Part shown: piece by piece, positions 24,218 through 32,502 of the stretch
How the letters are laid out: every line of letters starts with the position of its first letter
Numbering within the stretch: the first letter of the stretch is position 1
Source of the DNA: Actinocorallia sp. API 0066
Lineage (GTDB): Bacteria > Actinomycetota > Actinomycetes > Streptosporangiales > Streptosporangiaceae
Length of the DNA: 64,000 nucleotides
NCBI RefSeq assembly: GCF_020991275.1
Contig: NZ_JAJLQY010000009.1
Coordinates: forward strand, 279,701 to 343,700
Direction: 5' to 3'
Translations under genes and position numbers: made by a program
The notes under the pieces: generated by a model
Told to the model about the DNA's origin: nothing
The model's database searches: none
The model's input: the letters and a program-made list of their open reading frames with translations, nothing else

Positions 24218-25597
24218 ATGGGCGGTTCAGGAGTCGGACGGTTCGGCGGACGGGTGTGGGACGACCTGGGCCTCGCGCCCGGCCTCCTGGACGTGGTGGC
24301 GCCCGCGAAGCCCGTCCCCTATCTGCCGTCCCGCCTCGCCGTCACCGAACTCGCCTGCGACAGCGTCGCCCTCAGCGCGCTCGCCCTGCACCTCGTGTCA
24401 GCCGACCGGGCGGGTACCGAGAGCGTCGCGCCGGTCGGCCTCGACGGCGACAGGATCGCCGCCTCCTTCCAGAGCGACAGGCACCTTCGCATAGCCGGGG
24501 AGAAGCCCGACGTGTGGGCGCCGCTCTCAGGGTTCTGGCGCGCCTCGGACGGCTGGGTGCGGACGCACGCGAACTACCCCCACCACGAGCGGGCCCTACG
24601 CGCCGTCCTCGGGACGTCGGAGGAGACGCCGGGTGAGGAGGTCGTCCGCCTCATCGCCAAGCGGAGTGCCGCGGAGCTTGAGGACAAGGCGGCCGAGGTT
24701 GGCGCGATCCTCGTCGCGGTCCGCAGGGAGGCGACCTGGAGGGCGCACCCGCAAGCGCGCGCGCTCGAAGGCCAGCCCCTGATGCGGGTGAGCACCCGCC
24801 CGGAGGGCGAGCCGCGCGGGTGGACGGAAGGCGATGGACGTCCCCTGGCGGGCGTGCGGGTCCTCGACCTCACGCGGGTCATCGCGGGCCCGGTCGCCGC
24901 GCGCGACCTCGCGTTCGCCGGGGCCGACGTGCTGCGCGTCGATTCGCCCGCGTTGCCCGAGATCCCCTGGCAGCACCTCGACACCGGCCACGGCAAGCGC
25001 ACCACCGTCCTCGACCTGCGGGCCCGCGCCGACCGCGCCACCTTCGACGACCTCCTGGCGCGCGCCGACGTCCTCGTGACCGGCTACCGCCCCGGCTCCC
25101 TCGCCGCCTTCGGCCTGGCCCCCGAGGACGTCCTCGACCGGTTCCCCGGCCTCGTCGTCGGCACCGTCAGCGCGTGGGGCGAGACCGGCCCGTGGGCGTC
25201 CCGGCGCGGCTTCGACAGCATCGTCCAGGCCGCCTCCGGCATCGCCCTCACCGAGAGCCCCGACGGCCACACCCCCGGCGCCCTCCCGGCCCAGGCCCTG
25301 GACCACGCCACCGGCCACTTCCTGGCGGCCGCCCTCACCGCCTCCCTCCTACGCCAGCGCACCGAAGGCGGCTCCCACCACGTCTCCACCTCCCTGGCGC
25401 GCCTGGCCCTCACCCTCCTCACCGCCCCCTCCCACACCGAACCCTCCGCGCCCCCCGCCCGCCCCGCTCCCACCCAGACCGTCACCACCCCGCTGGGCCC
25501 CCTCACCACCGCCACCCCCGCCTTCACCTATGCCAATTCCGCCACCACCTACCCCGCCCCCCACCCCTGGTCCTCCAACCCCGCCACCTGGCCCTGA
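24218..25597 (+). CDS. CoA-transferase family III (CaiB/BaiF) protein
   Basis: A 459-residue protein of the family that moves CoA between carboxylic acids. The family block is GRPLAGVRVLDLTRVIAGP-type followed by ADVLRVDSP, GHGKRTTVLDLR, VLVTGYRPGSL and AWGETGPWASRRGFDSIVQA. The usual catalytic Asp around that region cannot be fixed by eye. Unusually, about 190 residues of a weakly related domain precede the core, as in the long actinomycete subgroup. ATG 24218 is preferred over 24068 since the earlier 50 residues are low-complexity. The C-terminal tail is Pro/Thr-rich. Substrate unknown; no acyl-CoA genes adjoin. Confidence 0.82.
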   Translation: MGGSGVGRFGGRVWDDLGLAPGLLDVVAPAKPVPYLPSRLAVTELACDSVALSALALHLVSADRAGTESVAPVGLDGDRIAASFQSDRHLRIAGEKPDVWAPLSGFWRASDGWVRTHANYPHHERALRAVLGTSEETPGEEVVRLIAKRSAAELEDKAAEVGAILVAVRREATWRAHPQARALEGQPLMRVSTRPEGEPRGWTEGDGRPLAGVRVLDLTRVIAGPVAARDLAFAGADVLRVDSPALPEIPWQHLDTGHGKRTTVLDLRARADRATFDDLLARADVLVTGYRPGSLAAFGLAPEDVLDRFPGLVVGTVSAWGETGPWASRRGFDSIVQAASGIALTESPDGHTPGALPAQALDHATGHFLAAALTASLLRQRTEGGSHHVSTSLARLALTLLTAPSHTEPSAPPARPAPTQTVTTPLGPLTTATPAFTYANSATTYPAPHPWSSNPATWP

Positions 25598-25611
25598 CGG
25601 ACCCGGTGGTG

Positions 25612-26517
25612 TCAGGGGAGGCGGTGGACGACGGCGTGGACTCGGGCCGGGAAGGTGCGGGCGAAGTCGTTGTCCAGTTCCCACTCGATGGTGAGGATCT
25701 CGCGGGCCAGGGCGGCGGCGCCTTCGGGGAGGTCGCGGGCGTTGTTGCGGATGAGGATGTCGGTTCCGGCCAGGACGGAGATGTCGTCGGTGCCGATGAG
25801 GAGGCGTTCGGGCGGGGTGCGGGTGTACTGGCCGACGAGGGCGACCATGCGGTCGAGGCCGCGGACCGTGGGGGCGGCGACGACGACGCGCAGATGGTCG
25901 GGGAGTGTGGCGAAGCGGCGCAACAGGGACGGCGCGGGCATCGCGTTGATCTCGATGACGGCGTCGAAGGAGTCCACGAGCGGCTCCAGGTCCCGCAGGT
26001 GGAAGATCGGGGCGGCGACGGCGTCGTACTCGGCGTCCAGGCGGCGGCCCACGGCGTCGGCGAGGAGGACGGGTTCGACGGCGATGCCGGAGGCGCGCTC
26101 CACGAGCCGGCTCATCCGCTCCAGGTCGCGCGGGTTGCACTCCACGAACGCCACCCGTGGCGCGGGCCGCAGCGAGGACAGCGCTTCGGAGACGACCCGC
26201 TGGATCTCCGCGGAAGACAGGCCCGCCGCCTGCGCGCGCATGACGAGCCCGCGTAGGTCGCGGTCGAACCTCTCAGCCGACAGGACCGTGTTCTCCGGCA
26301 GCGCCAGGACGACGCTGCCCTGGCGCGGGCTCGTCCTGACGAGGCCGTCCCCGGCGAGCCGGTGCAGCGCCCGGTCCACGGTCGACGGGTTCGTGCCGAG
26401 TTCGGCGGCGACCGCCCGGCACGACGGGAGCCGCGCGCCGACGGGGTAGACGCCCGCGGCGATCCGGTCGCGGAGGATGCGGTGGACGTCGTTCAGCGTC
26501 AGCAGGCCGGTGCTCAA
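25612..26517 (-). CDS. GntR-family transcriptional regulator
   Basis: A 301-residue regulator. Residues about 8-72 are a GntR winged helix-turn-helix (DVHRILRDRIAAGVYPVGARL, then AVAAELGTNPSTVDRALHRL and LVRTSPRQGSVV). The C-terminal 200 residues do not resemble the FadR, HutC or MocR effector domains; RVAFVECNPRDLERMSRLVE and LLIGTDDISVLAG suggest a periplasmic-binding-protein-like sensor with internal two-lobe pattern. Starts at TTG overlapping the methyltransferase stop (TTGA), so it is the last gene of the cluster and its probable regulator. Ligand unknown. Confidence 0.85.
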   Translation of the reverse strand: MSTGLLTLNDVHRILRDRIAAGVYPVGARLPSCRAVAAELGTNPSTVDRALHRLAGDGLVRTSPRQGSVVLALPENTVLSAERFDRDLRGLVMRAQAAGLSSAEIQRVVSEALSSLRPAPRVAFVECNPRDLERMSRLVERASGIAVEPVLLADAVGRRLDAEYDAVAAPIFHLRDLEPLVDSFDAVIEINAMPAPSLLRRFATLPDHLRVVVAAPTVRGLDRMVALVGQYTRTPPERLLIGTDDISVLAGTDILIRNNARDLPEGAAALAREILTIEWELDNDFARTFPARVHAVVHRLP

Positions 26518-27467
26518 GCGGTCTCCCCGATCAGGACGACGACCGGACGAGGATAGGCCGCCTCGCGCACCTCCGGCAGCCCGGACAAATGGAGCAAATC
26601 CTCCAGTTCATTGACTTTTCTGGCTTTTCCTGGCGTTTCTATACGCATCATGAGATCGAACAGCGGCCCCATCGTGCCCGGAGCGTCGCTGGGGATCTCC
26701 ACGACGACCACCGCGCCGCCCGGCGCCAGGGCCCGCCGCGCCTCGGCCAGCACCCGCGCGCACTGCGCGTCGGTCAGGTCGTGCAGCAGATGCGACAACA
26801 GCACGGTGTCCACCGAGCCCGGGGCCGCGCCGCACGCCGCGACCTCCAGCACGTCCGCCTCGACGACCCGCACCGTCGGCGGGACGCAGGTGCGCGCCCA
26901 CGCCGCGACCTCGGGCAGGTCAACGAGCGTCACGTCCGCGCCCGCCGCCGCGAGCGGGACCGCGTAGGAGCCGAGCGCGCCGCCGACGTCGAGGACCCTG
27001 CGGCCCGGCGCGAACTCCGGCAGCGCCGTCAGGTCGGGGCCGGTCTCGCGGGCGAGGACCACCAGCGCGGCGAGGAAGTTCCGCGCGACCTCGGGCTCGT
27101 CGCGCAGCCGGTCTCGCCAGGGCGCGAGCCGGGGCGCGCCGGTGCGGACGGTGGCGTCGAGGTCGGTCCAGACGGCGGCGAAGAACGCCTCCTTCCGGAC
27201 CAGCGGTTCGAGGTCGCCGCCGCGCCGCAGCCGCTCGGCCAGCGGCGTCAGCGCGTACCCGTCGCGCCCGACCAGTCCGAGCTCCGCGAGCGCCGCGAGC
27301 AGCGCCCCGGTCGGCCCCGCCGCCAGCCCGGCCACCGCCGCGACCTCGTCCGCCGTCCGCGCGCCCGCCGCGAGCGCGTCGAACACGCCCACCCGACACG
27401 CGGCCGCGACGGCCGCCGCCGACTGGTACCCGGTCAACACGTCGATCAACTCAAAACCGGTCTTCAT
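26514..27467 (-). CDS. SAM-dependent O-methyltransferase (Methyltransf_2 type)
   Basis: A 317-residue methyltransferase of the dimeric plant-COMT/antibiotic O-methyltransferase type. An N-terminal winged-helix dimerisation domain (VAAACRVGVFDALAAGARTA) is followed by the SAM-binding motif RVLDVGGALGSYAVPLA (157-173), VTLVDLPEV with the ribose-binding Asp, and LLSHLLHDLTDAQCARVL, where the His could serve as catalytic base. The ATG at 27467 has GGGAG 6 nt upstream; the very long frame upstream is Pro/Arg-rich noise. It lies 577 bp after the FAD-enzyme gene, so it probably has its own promoter, and is coupled to the GntR gene. Substrate unknown. Confidence 0.88.
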   Translation of the reverse strand: MKTGFELIDVLTGYQSAAAVAAACRVGVFDALAAGARTADEVAAVAGLAAGPTGALLAALAELGLVGRDGYALTPLAERLRRGGDLEPLVRKEAFFAAVWTDLDATVRTGAPRLAPWRDRLRDEPEVARNFLAALVVLARETGPDLTALPEFAPGRRVLDVGGALGSYAVPLAAAGADVTLVDLPEVAAWARTCVPPTVRVVEADVLEVAACGAAPGSVDTVLLSHLLHDLTDAQCARVLAEARRALAPGGAVVVVEIPSDAPGTMGPLFDLMMRIETPGKARKVNELEDLLHLSGLPEVREAAYPRPVVVLIGETA

Positions 27468-28044
27468 TCCGTACTCCCAGTGTTCTGTCAGACCCCCTCG
27501 GTAACGTCCACGGCAACACCGATCGGCACCACCGAACCGAGGGAGAATCCCGATGCCGAACCCGCAGAACCCCCCGGGCCCCGCCCGAGCCATCGCCGCT
27601 CCCCACCCCCGCCCGCCCCGCACCACGGCCGTCCGGTCCCGAGCCCGCGCCGCGCCGACAACGGACCCGCCGCGCCCGCGCGGCACGCCGACCGTCACCC
27701 CGCCAGACGCCCGCGCCGCGCCGACGGCGGACACGCCCCACGCCGGACCCACGGCGACGGTCGGCCCGCCGAACGCCCGCGCTGTTTTGACCGTCGGCTC
27801 GCGAGACGAACGAGCTGAGGGGCAGGCAGATCCGTGCCGCGTTGGGGTCGTGGTGCTGGGGCGCTTGGTGAGGGCCTGGGTTGGGCTGAGGGGTGGCTTG
27901 TCGCGGTGGATCCGCGCGGTGAGTGACGTGGGCGGGCGGTGGCGCGGAGGTGTTGGGCAGATGGCGGGTGCGGCATGCGTTGGTGAGGCGGCTGGGCTGT
28001 CGAGGGTGCGCGCTGGTTTGGGGAGGGTGTTGGGCATGGGCGGG
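27468..28044. other. 577-bp gene-free stretch with strong strand asymmetry
   Basis: I see no convincing gene. On the plus strand 27550-27780 is C-rich with short imperfect GC repeats, and 27830-28044 is conversely G-rich and nearly C-free in places. Close to the methyltransferase start are CCCTCGGT (27495-27502) and ACCGAGGG (27536-27543), an 8-bp inverted repeat enclosing the palindrome CCGATCGG (27519-27526), a candidate operator. Long open frames here encode only Pro/Arg/Ala or Gly/Arg low-complexity sequence. Confidence 0.6.
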
Positions 28045-29574
28045 TCAGGGGGTGCGGAGGGCGCGGTAGGCGCGGAGGGCGGACGGGAGGGAGGAGAGCT
28101 CGGTGAGGAGGCGGGAGCGGAGGGACGGGGATCGAGGGGTGCGGGTGTCGGTGAGGAGGGCGTTCGCGGCGGTGCGGGCGGAGACGCCGGAGAGGCCGCC
28201 GCCCGGGTGGGTGCCCGCGCCGGCGAGGTAGAGGCCGGGAAGCGGGGTGCGGGGGACGGGCAGGCCGGGAGGCCGCCAGCCGAGGAGTTGGTCGATCGTG
28301 AGGTCGAGGTGGTTGGGGTTGCCGTCGCCGTGCAGGCGGGCGGCCCAGGAGGCGGGGCCCGTGACCGTGACGCGTCCCGTGGCGAGGTCGGCGCCGAGGA
28401 TCCGGCCCGCGCCGCGCAGGACACGGTCGGCGGCCTCCTCCTCCAGGGCGGGGGTCCACGGGCCGTCGGCGCGGCGCAGCGGCACGACGGAGGAGAGCCA
28501 CACGCCCGTCCCGGCCCCGGCGACCATCGCCCACGGGGAGGCGGGCAGCCGTCCCGCGAGCACGTCGCCGAAGCCGCGGCGCAGGTCGTCGAGCCCGTCC
28601 TGGACGAAGCAGACCGGCCCCGTCGCGCCCCGGCACGGCTCGGGCACGGGCACCCCGGTGACGGAGACCGTCAGCTCGCAGACGTTCAGCCTGCCGGAGG
28701 AGACGTGCGCGGCGGCACGGGCCAGCGCGGGCGGCGGATCGGCCAGCAGCGCCGTGGTCCGGCGCACGTCGAGCGTCGAGAGCACCCGGTCGGAGGTAAG
28801 CCGTTCGCCGCCGTCCAGGGTGACGGTGTAGCCCGACGCCGTCCGGGAGATCCGGGTCACATGGGCGCCGGTGCGCAGGGTGCCGCCCGCCGCCTCCAGG
28901 GCCGCGGTCAGCGCGGTGACGAGGGCACCGGAGCCACCTTCGGGGCGGACGGCGGGCGCCCCGTGCGCGGCGGGCAGCAGCAGCGCGAGCATGCCGGAGC
29001 CCGGCGCCCAGGGCGGGATCTGCCCGTGCGCGGCGTACAGGGCGAGCGCCGCCCTGGTGTGCGGGTCGGTGAGCGAGCGTTCCAGGACGGCTTCGGCGGG
29101 CGAAAGCAGCATCCGGAAGGTGTCGTCGCCTCCAGGCAGGTCGCGCAGGGCGGCGGCCAGCGCGGTGGGCGTGGGGGCGGTCGGGAAGGAGTCCAGGACG
29201 CCGAAGAACGCCCCGGCCCGGCGCGTGAGCGCCAGGTACGCCCGCTCGTCCGCGCCCAGCGCCGCCGCGGTGCGTTCCGCCGACACCTCGAACGCGCGGG
29301 TCGTCCCGTCGCCGAAGACCGTCGTGGCGAGCCTGTCGCGCTCGACGTAGCGGAGGCCGAACTCCGCGAGGCCCAGATCGTCGGCGACGGCCCTGACCCC
29401 GCCGTGGTCGACGGCGCCGCGCTCGACCACCGAGCCGTCCGGGAGGGTCTGCGTCCACACGCAGCCGCCCGGCGTCTCGGCGGCCTCCAACACCGTGACC
29501 TCCACGCCGCCCCGCGCGAGGTACACCCCGGCGACGAGCCCGTTGTGCCCGCCGCCCACAACGAGCGCCCTCAC
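28045..29574 (-). CDS. FAD-dependent oxidoreductase, phytoene desaturase/NAD(P)-binding Rossmann type
   Basis: A 509-residue flavoprotein of the CrtI-like clan. GTG at 29574 overlaps the stop of the amidohydrolase (GTGA) and begins directly with the dinucleotide motif LVVGGGHNGLVAGVYLARGG, then VLEAAETPGG. The C-terminus has the family block LPGLYLAGAGTHPGGGLSG. Such proteins desaturate carotenoids, or oxidise other polyenes and cyclic compounds; with no carotenoid genes present, a dehydrogenation or aromatisation step on the cluster's substrate is the more economical guess. Last gene of the aminotransferase-led sub-operon. Confidence 0.85.
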   Translation of the reverse strand: MRALVVGGGHNGLVAGVYLARGGVEVTVLEAAETPGGCVWTQTLPDGSVVERGAVDHGGVRAVADDLGLAEFGLRYVERDRLATTVFGDGTTRAFEVSAERTAAALGADERAYLALTRRAGAFFGVLDSFPTAPTPTALAAALRDLPGGDDTFRMLLSPAEAVLERSLTDPHTRAALALYAAHGQIPPWAPGSGMLALLLPAAHGAPAVRPEGGSGALVTALTAALEAAGGTLRTGAHVTRISRTASGYTVTLDGGERLTSDRVLSTLDVRRTTALLADPPPALARAAAHVSSGRLNVCELTVSVTGVPVPEPCRGATGPVCFVQDGLDDLRRGFGDVLAGRLPASPWAMVAGAGTGVWLSSVVPLRRADGPWTPALEEEAADRVLRGAGRILGADLATGRVTVTGPASWAARLHGDGNPNHLDLTIDQLLGWRPPGLPVPRTPLPGLYLAGAGTHPGGGLSGVSARTAANALLTDTRTPRSPSLRSRLLTELSSLPSALRAYRALRTP

Positions 29575-31085
29575 CGGGCACCCCCCAGCCGCGAGAAGCC
29601 CGCGCCCGCCAGGCCCGAACGCTCGGCGAGCCCCCGCACGAGCGGACGGCACCGCGCGATCTGGTCGGCCTCGTCCACGGTGCGGCACACGTGGTCGGCG
29701 ACGACCCTGCGGCCGTCCACCCACACGTCGCGGACGGCGCGCGGCGACGCCCCGTACACGAGCTGCCCGCACGGATCGTGCAGGACCGAGACACAGACGG
29801 AGTCCTGGAGCAGCACCAGGTCGGCCCGCTTGCCGGGCTCCAGGCTGCCCACGAGGTGGTCGAGACCCAGCGCGCGGGCGCCGTCGAGCGTCGCCATGCG
29901 CAGCACCGTCGCCGCGTCGATGACGGACGGGTCGAGCGCGGCGACCTTCTGCAGCAGCGCGGCGGTCTTGACGGCCTGGAGCATGTCCTGGCCGTCGTTG
30001 GAGGCAGCCCCGTCGGTGCCGATGCCCACCGCGACGCCCGCCGCGCGCAGCCGGGGCACCGGGCAGACGCCGGAGCCGAGGATCATGTTCGCGACCGGAT
30101 TGTGCGCGATCGCGACACCGTGCCCGGCGAGGATCTCGACGTCGGCCTCGGTCACCCACACGCCGTGCCCCGCGATCAGGGGCCGCTCGAACAGGCCGAG
30201 CGCGAGCGCGTGCGGGATCGTCCTGCGGCCCCAGCGCTGGGCGGCGGCCACGAGTTCCTCGCGTACCTCGGCCAGATGGGTGTGGACGGCCCAGCCATGG
30301 GCGCGGCAGGCATCCACGCCTGCTTCCAGGAGCGCGTCGCTCTGCCCGAGGAGGGTGCCTATCCCGTATCGGAAGGAGACGAGTTCGCTTTCGGCCGCCG
30401 CCTTGGCCAGTTCGTCCTGCTCGGCCATGACGCGCGCCACGTCCGCCCAGGGCGCGGCGTCCGGAGCGGCGACGTCCTCGGCCCCGAAGGAGACGACGCC
30501 GCGTAGGCCCGCCTCGTCAAGGCCCGCGACGACCCCGACGCTCGCGGGTTCCTCCGGGTTGCAGTGCACGAACATGTCGTTGACCGTCGTCACCCCCGAA
30601 AGGAGCATCTCCACGGCCCGCAGTCTGGTGCCCTCCCGCGCGTCCGCGCGGGTGAGCGCCGCGCCCAGGGGCCCGACGATCCGCTCGCCCCACTCGAACA
30701 GGGTCAGCTCCGAGCCCATCCCTGTCGCCAGCGCCTCCGAGAGGTGCGTGTGCGTGTTGACGAACCCGGGGATGAGCAGCCCCGTCCCGTCCCCTTCGAC
30801 CGGAACGTCCGGCAACGCTCGTCGCAGGTCGGCGTACGGCCCGACCGCGACGATCTCCCCGTCGCGGACGTGCACCGCGCCGTCCTCGACCTCACCGGCG
30901 GGCCCGACCGTGAGCACCCACGCGGCCCGGACGAGCACCTCCTCGCGGCCCGGCAGCCCGGTGCGCTCGGCGGCGCGGCTTGCCGGGCGGGGCCCGCCCG
31001 TCGGTACCGTCTCAGCCGGTCCGTGGCCCCGTGGCGCGCGGGGTCCGCCGGTGGCCGTGGCGGCGCGCGGGTCCGGGGCGGTCAT
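29571..31085 (-). CDS. TrzN/AtzA-type amidohydrolase (aminohydrolase), copy 1
   Basis: A 504-residue mononuclear-metal amidohydrolase of the group containing atrazine chlorohydrolase, 8-oxoguanine deaminase and SAH deaminase. Metal ligands are visible: His112 and His114 (GFVNTHTHLSE), His in WAVHTHLAEVRE, His in AGHGVWVTE and Asp in GIGTDGAASND; the AHNPVANMILGSG block is typical. These enzymes replace a ring amino (or halide) group by hydroxyl. The ATG at 31085 overlaps the aminotransferase stop (ATGA) but gives about 48 low-complexity residues before the fold, so translation may really start later. A paralogue lies 8 kb away. Confidence 0.85.
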   Translation of the reverse strand: MTAPDPRAATATGGPRAPRGHGPAETVPTGGPRPASRAAERTGLPGREEVLVRAAWVLTVGPAGEVEDGAVHVRDGEIVAVGPYADLRRALPDVPVEGDGTGLLIPGFVNTHTHLSEALATGMGSELTLFEWGERIVGPLGAALTRADAREGTRLRAVEMLLSGVTTVNDMFVHCNPEEPASVGVVAGLDEAGLRGVVSFGAEDVAAPDAAPWADVARVMAEQDELAKAAAESELVSFRYGIGTLLGQSDALLEAGVDACRAHGWAVHTHLAEVREELVAAAQRWGRRTIPHALALGLFERPLIAGHGVWVTEADVEILAGHGVAIAHNPVANMILGSGVCPVPRLRAAGVAVGIGTDGAASNDGQDMLQAVKTAALLQKVAALDPSVIDAATVLRMATLDGARALGLDHLVGSLEPGKRADLVLLQDSVCVSVLHDPCGQLVYGASPRAVRDVWVDGRRVVADHVCRTVDEADQIARCRPLVRGLAERSGLAGAGFSRLGGAR

Positions 31086-32338
31086 GCCGCACGCTCGGCG
31101 AGGTCGCGCAGGACGGCGCGCAGGACGCCGACGAAGACGTCGATCTCGGCCGGGGTGATGACGAGCGGCGGGGTCACGCGCACGGTGCCTTCGGAGTTCA
31201 GGACGGAGCCGACGAGCACGCCGCGTTCCTGCATGGCGTTCGCGACGTCCTGCGCGGGCACGGCGACCTCGAACGCGCACCACAGGCCGCGGCCGCGGAT
31301 GTCGGTGAGCAGGGCGGGGAACTGGTCGCGCACCGATTCGAGGCGTTCGCGCAGGTACGCGCCGCGCTCGGCGGACCGGGCGACGAGGTCGTCGCGCTCG
31401 ATCACGTCGAACGCGGCGATTCCGGCGGCGCACGCGACGGGGTTGCCGCCCATCGTCGTCAGGTGGCTGAGCGCCGGGTCGAGGAAGGTCGCGAAGACCT
31501 CGGCGCGGGCCAGCACGGCGCCGAGCGGCAGGCCGCCGCCGACCGCCTTGGCGCAGGTGACGATGTCCGGCTGGATCCCCCACAGCTGGTGAGAGAACCA
31601 GGCGCCGGCGCGGCCCATGCCGCCCTGCACCTCGTCGCAGATCAGCAGCGCGCCCGCGCGGTCGCACAGGTCGCGCAGGCCCGGCAGGAAGGAGTCCGAC
31701 GGCACCCGGATGCCGCCCTCGCCCTGGATCGGTTCGACGATCACCGCGGCGGTGCGCTCGTCGATCGCGGCGGCGGCCGCCTCCAGGTCGTCGAACGGGA
31801 CGAACTCGACGTCGGGGAGTAGCGGCTCGAACGGGGCCCGCCACTGCTCGCGCCAGCTCACCGACAGGGCGCCGAACGTCCTGCCGTGGTACGCGCGTTC
31901 CATCGCGACGAACTTCGGCCGTCCGGTGTGCTTGCGGGCGAGCTTCAGCGCGCACTCGGTCGACTCGGCGCCCGACGACGTCAGGTACACCGTGTCGAGG
32001 GCGCCGCCCGCGGCTCGCACCAGGCGTTCGGCGATCTCGACCTGCTCGGGGACGACGAACCTGCCGTACACGTTGACGTGCGCATACCGGGTCATCTGCT
32101 CCCGCACCGCCGCGACGACCTCGGGCCGTGAGTGCCCGACGTTCGCCACCGCGATGCCGGAGGTCATGTCGAGGTAGACCCTGCCGTCGGCGGCCCGCAG
32201 CGTGCAGCCTTCGGCGGCCGACACGACGAGTTCCTTGCGGCCGGGCACCGTCTGCGACAGCCGCGCCGCGAACCTGTCCCGGTAGGACTCCAGTTCCTCG
32301 TCACTCATCGTCGCCGAAGGCACCAGGTTGTTCAACAT
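31082..32338 (-). CDS. Class III (omega) PLP-dependent aminotransferase
   Basis: A 418-residue fold-type I aminotransferase. PLP contacts: SSGAESTECALKLAR (phosphate), Asp235 in LICDEVQGGMGR and the Schiff-base Lys264 in TCAKAVGGGLPLGAVL. The family handles terminal amino groups (acetylornithine, GABA, beta-alanine, diamines) and sometimes epimerises. ATG 32338 has GAGGAG 9 nt upstream. It opens a coupled trio (aminotransferase, amidohydrolase, FAD enzyme) and its upstream 164 bp carry a tandem 14-bp direct repeat, so it probably starts a transcript. In context it could transaminate an amino acid produced by ring opening. Confidence 0.92.
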   Translation of the reverse strand: MLNNLVPSATMSDEELESYRDRFAARLSQTVPGRKELVVSAAEGCTLRAADGRVYLDMTSGIAVANVGHSRPEVVAAVREQMTRYAHVNVYGRFVVPEQVEIAERLVRAAGGALDTVYLTSSGAESTECALKLARKHTGRPKFVAMERAYHGRTFGALSVSWREQWRAPFEPLLPDVEFVPFDDLEAAAAAIDERTAAVIVEPIQGEGGIRVPSDSFLPGLRDLCDRAGALLICDEVQGGMGRAGAWFSHQLWGIQPDIVTCAKAVGGGLPLGAVLARAEVFATFLDPALSHLTTMGGNPVACAAGIAAFDVIERDDLVARSAERGAYLRERLESVRDQFPALLTDIRGRGLWCAFEVAVPAQDVANAMQERGVLVGSVLNSEGTVRVTPPLVITPAEIDVFVGVLRAVLRDLAERAA

Positions 32339-32362
32339 CGGTTCACTCCTCACATCTCACGG

Positions 32363-32395
32363 CGACTCGTTCTCGCGTCCACGACTCGTTCTCGC
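32363..32395 (-). repeat. Tandem 14-bp direct repeat before the aminotransferase sub-operon
   Basis: CGACTCGTTCTCGC occurs twice exactly (32363-32376 and 32382-32395), 19-bp period, in the gap between the class II aldolase-like gene and the aminotransferase, 25 bp upstream of the latter's ATG. A third degenerate copy may follow (CGAACTTCTC near 32397). Direct repeats at about two helical turns are typical of regulator sites; the cluster's GntR protein is a candidate ligand. Confidence 0.6.
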
Positions 32396-32502
32396 CCGAA
32401 CTTCTCTTCCGTTCCGCTACGCCCCGCCGCTGTCTCCCTCCGATCCCGGTGGGGTGCTTTGTGGCATGCGGTGGGCCCTTAGGCGGTTGGGTGGTTTGGG
32501 TA

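Noticed and set aside
26514..28424. A 636-residue version of the methyltransferase
   Set aside because: The first ~318 residues are Pro/Ser/Ala low complexity; the ATG at 27467 has a ribosome site and gives the normal family length.
27553..31158. A 1201-codon plus-strand open frame
   Set aside because: It is antisense to the FAD-enzyme and amidohydrolase genes, has Arg/Gly/Pro-rich content and no domain; a GC-rich shadow.
29571..31955. 794-residue reading of amidohydrolase copy 1
   Set aside because: The extra 290 residues are an out-of-frame translation of the aminotransferase gene.
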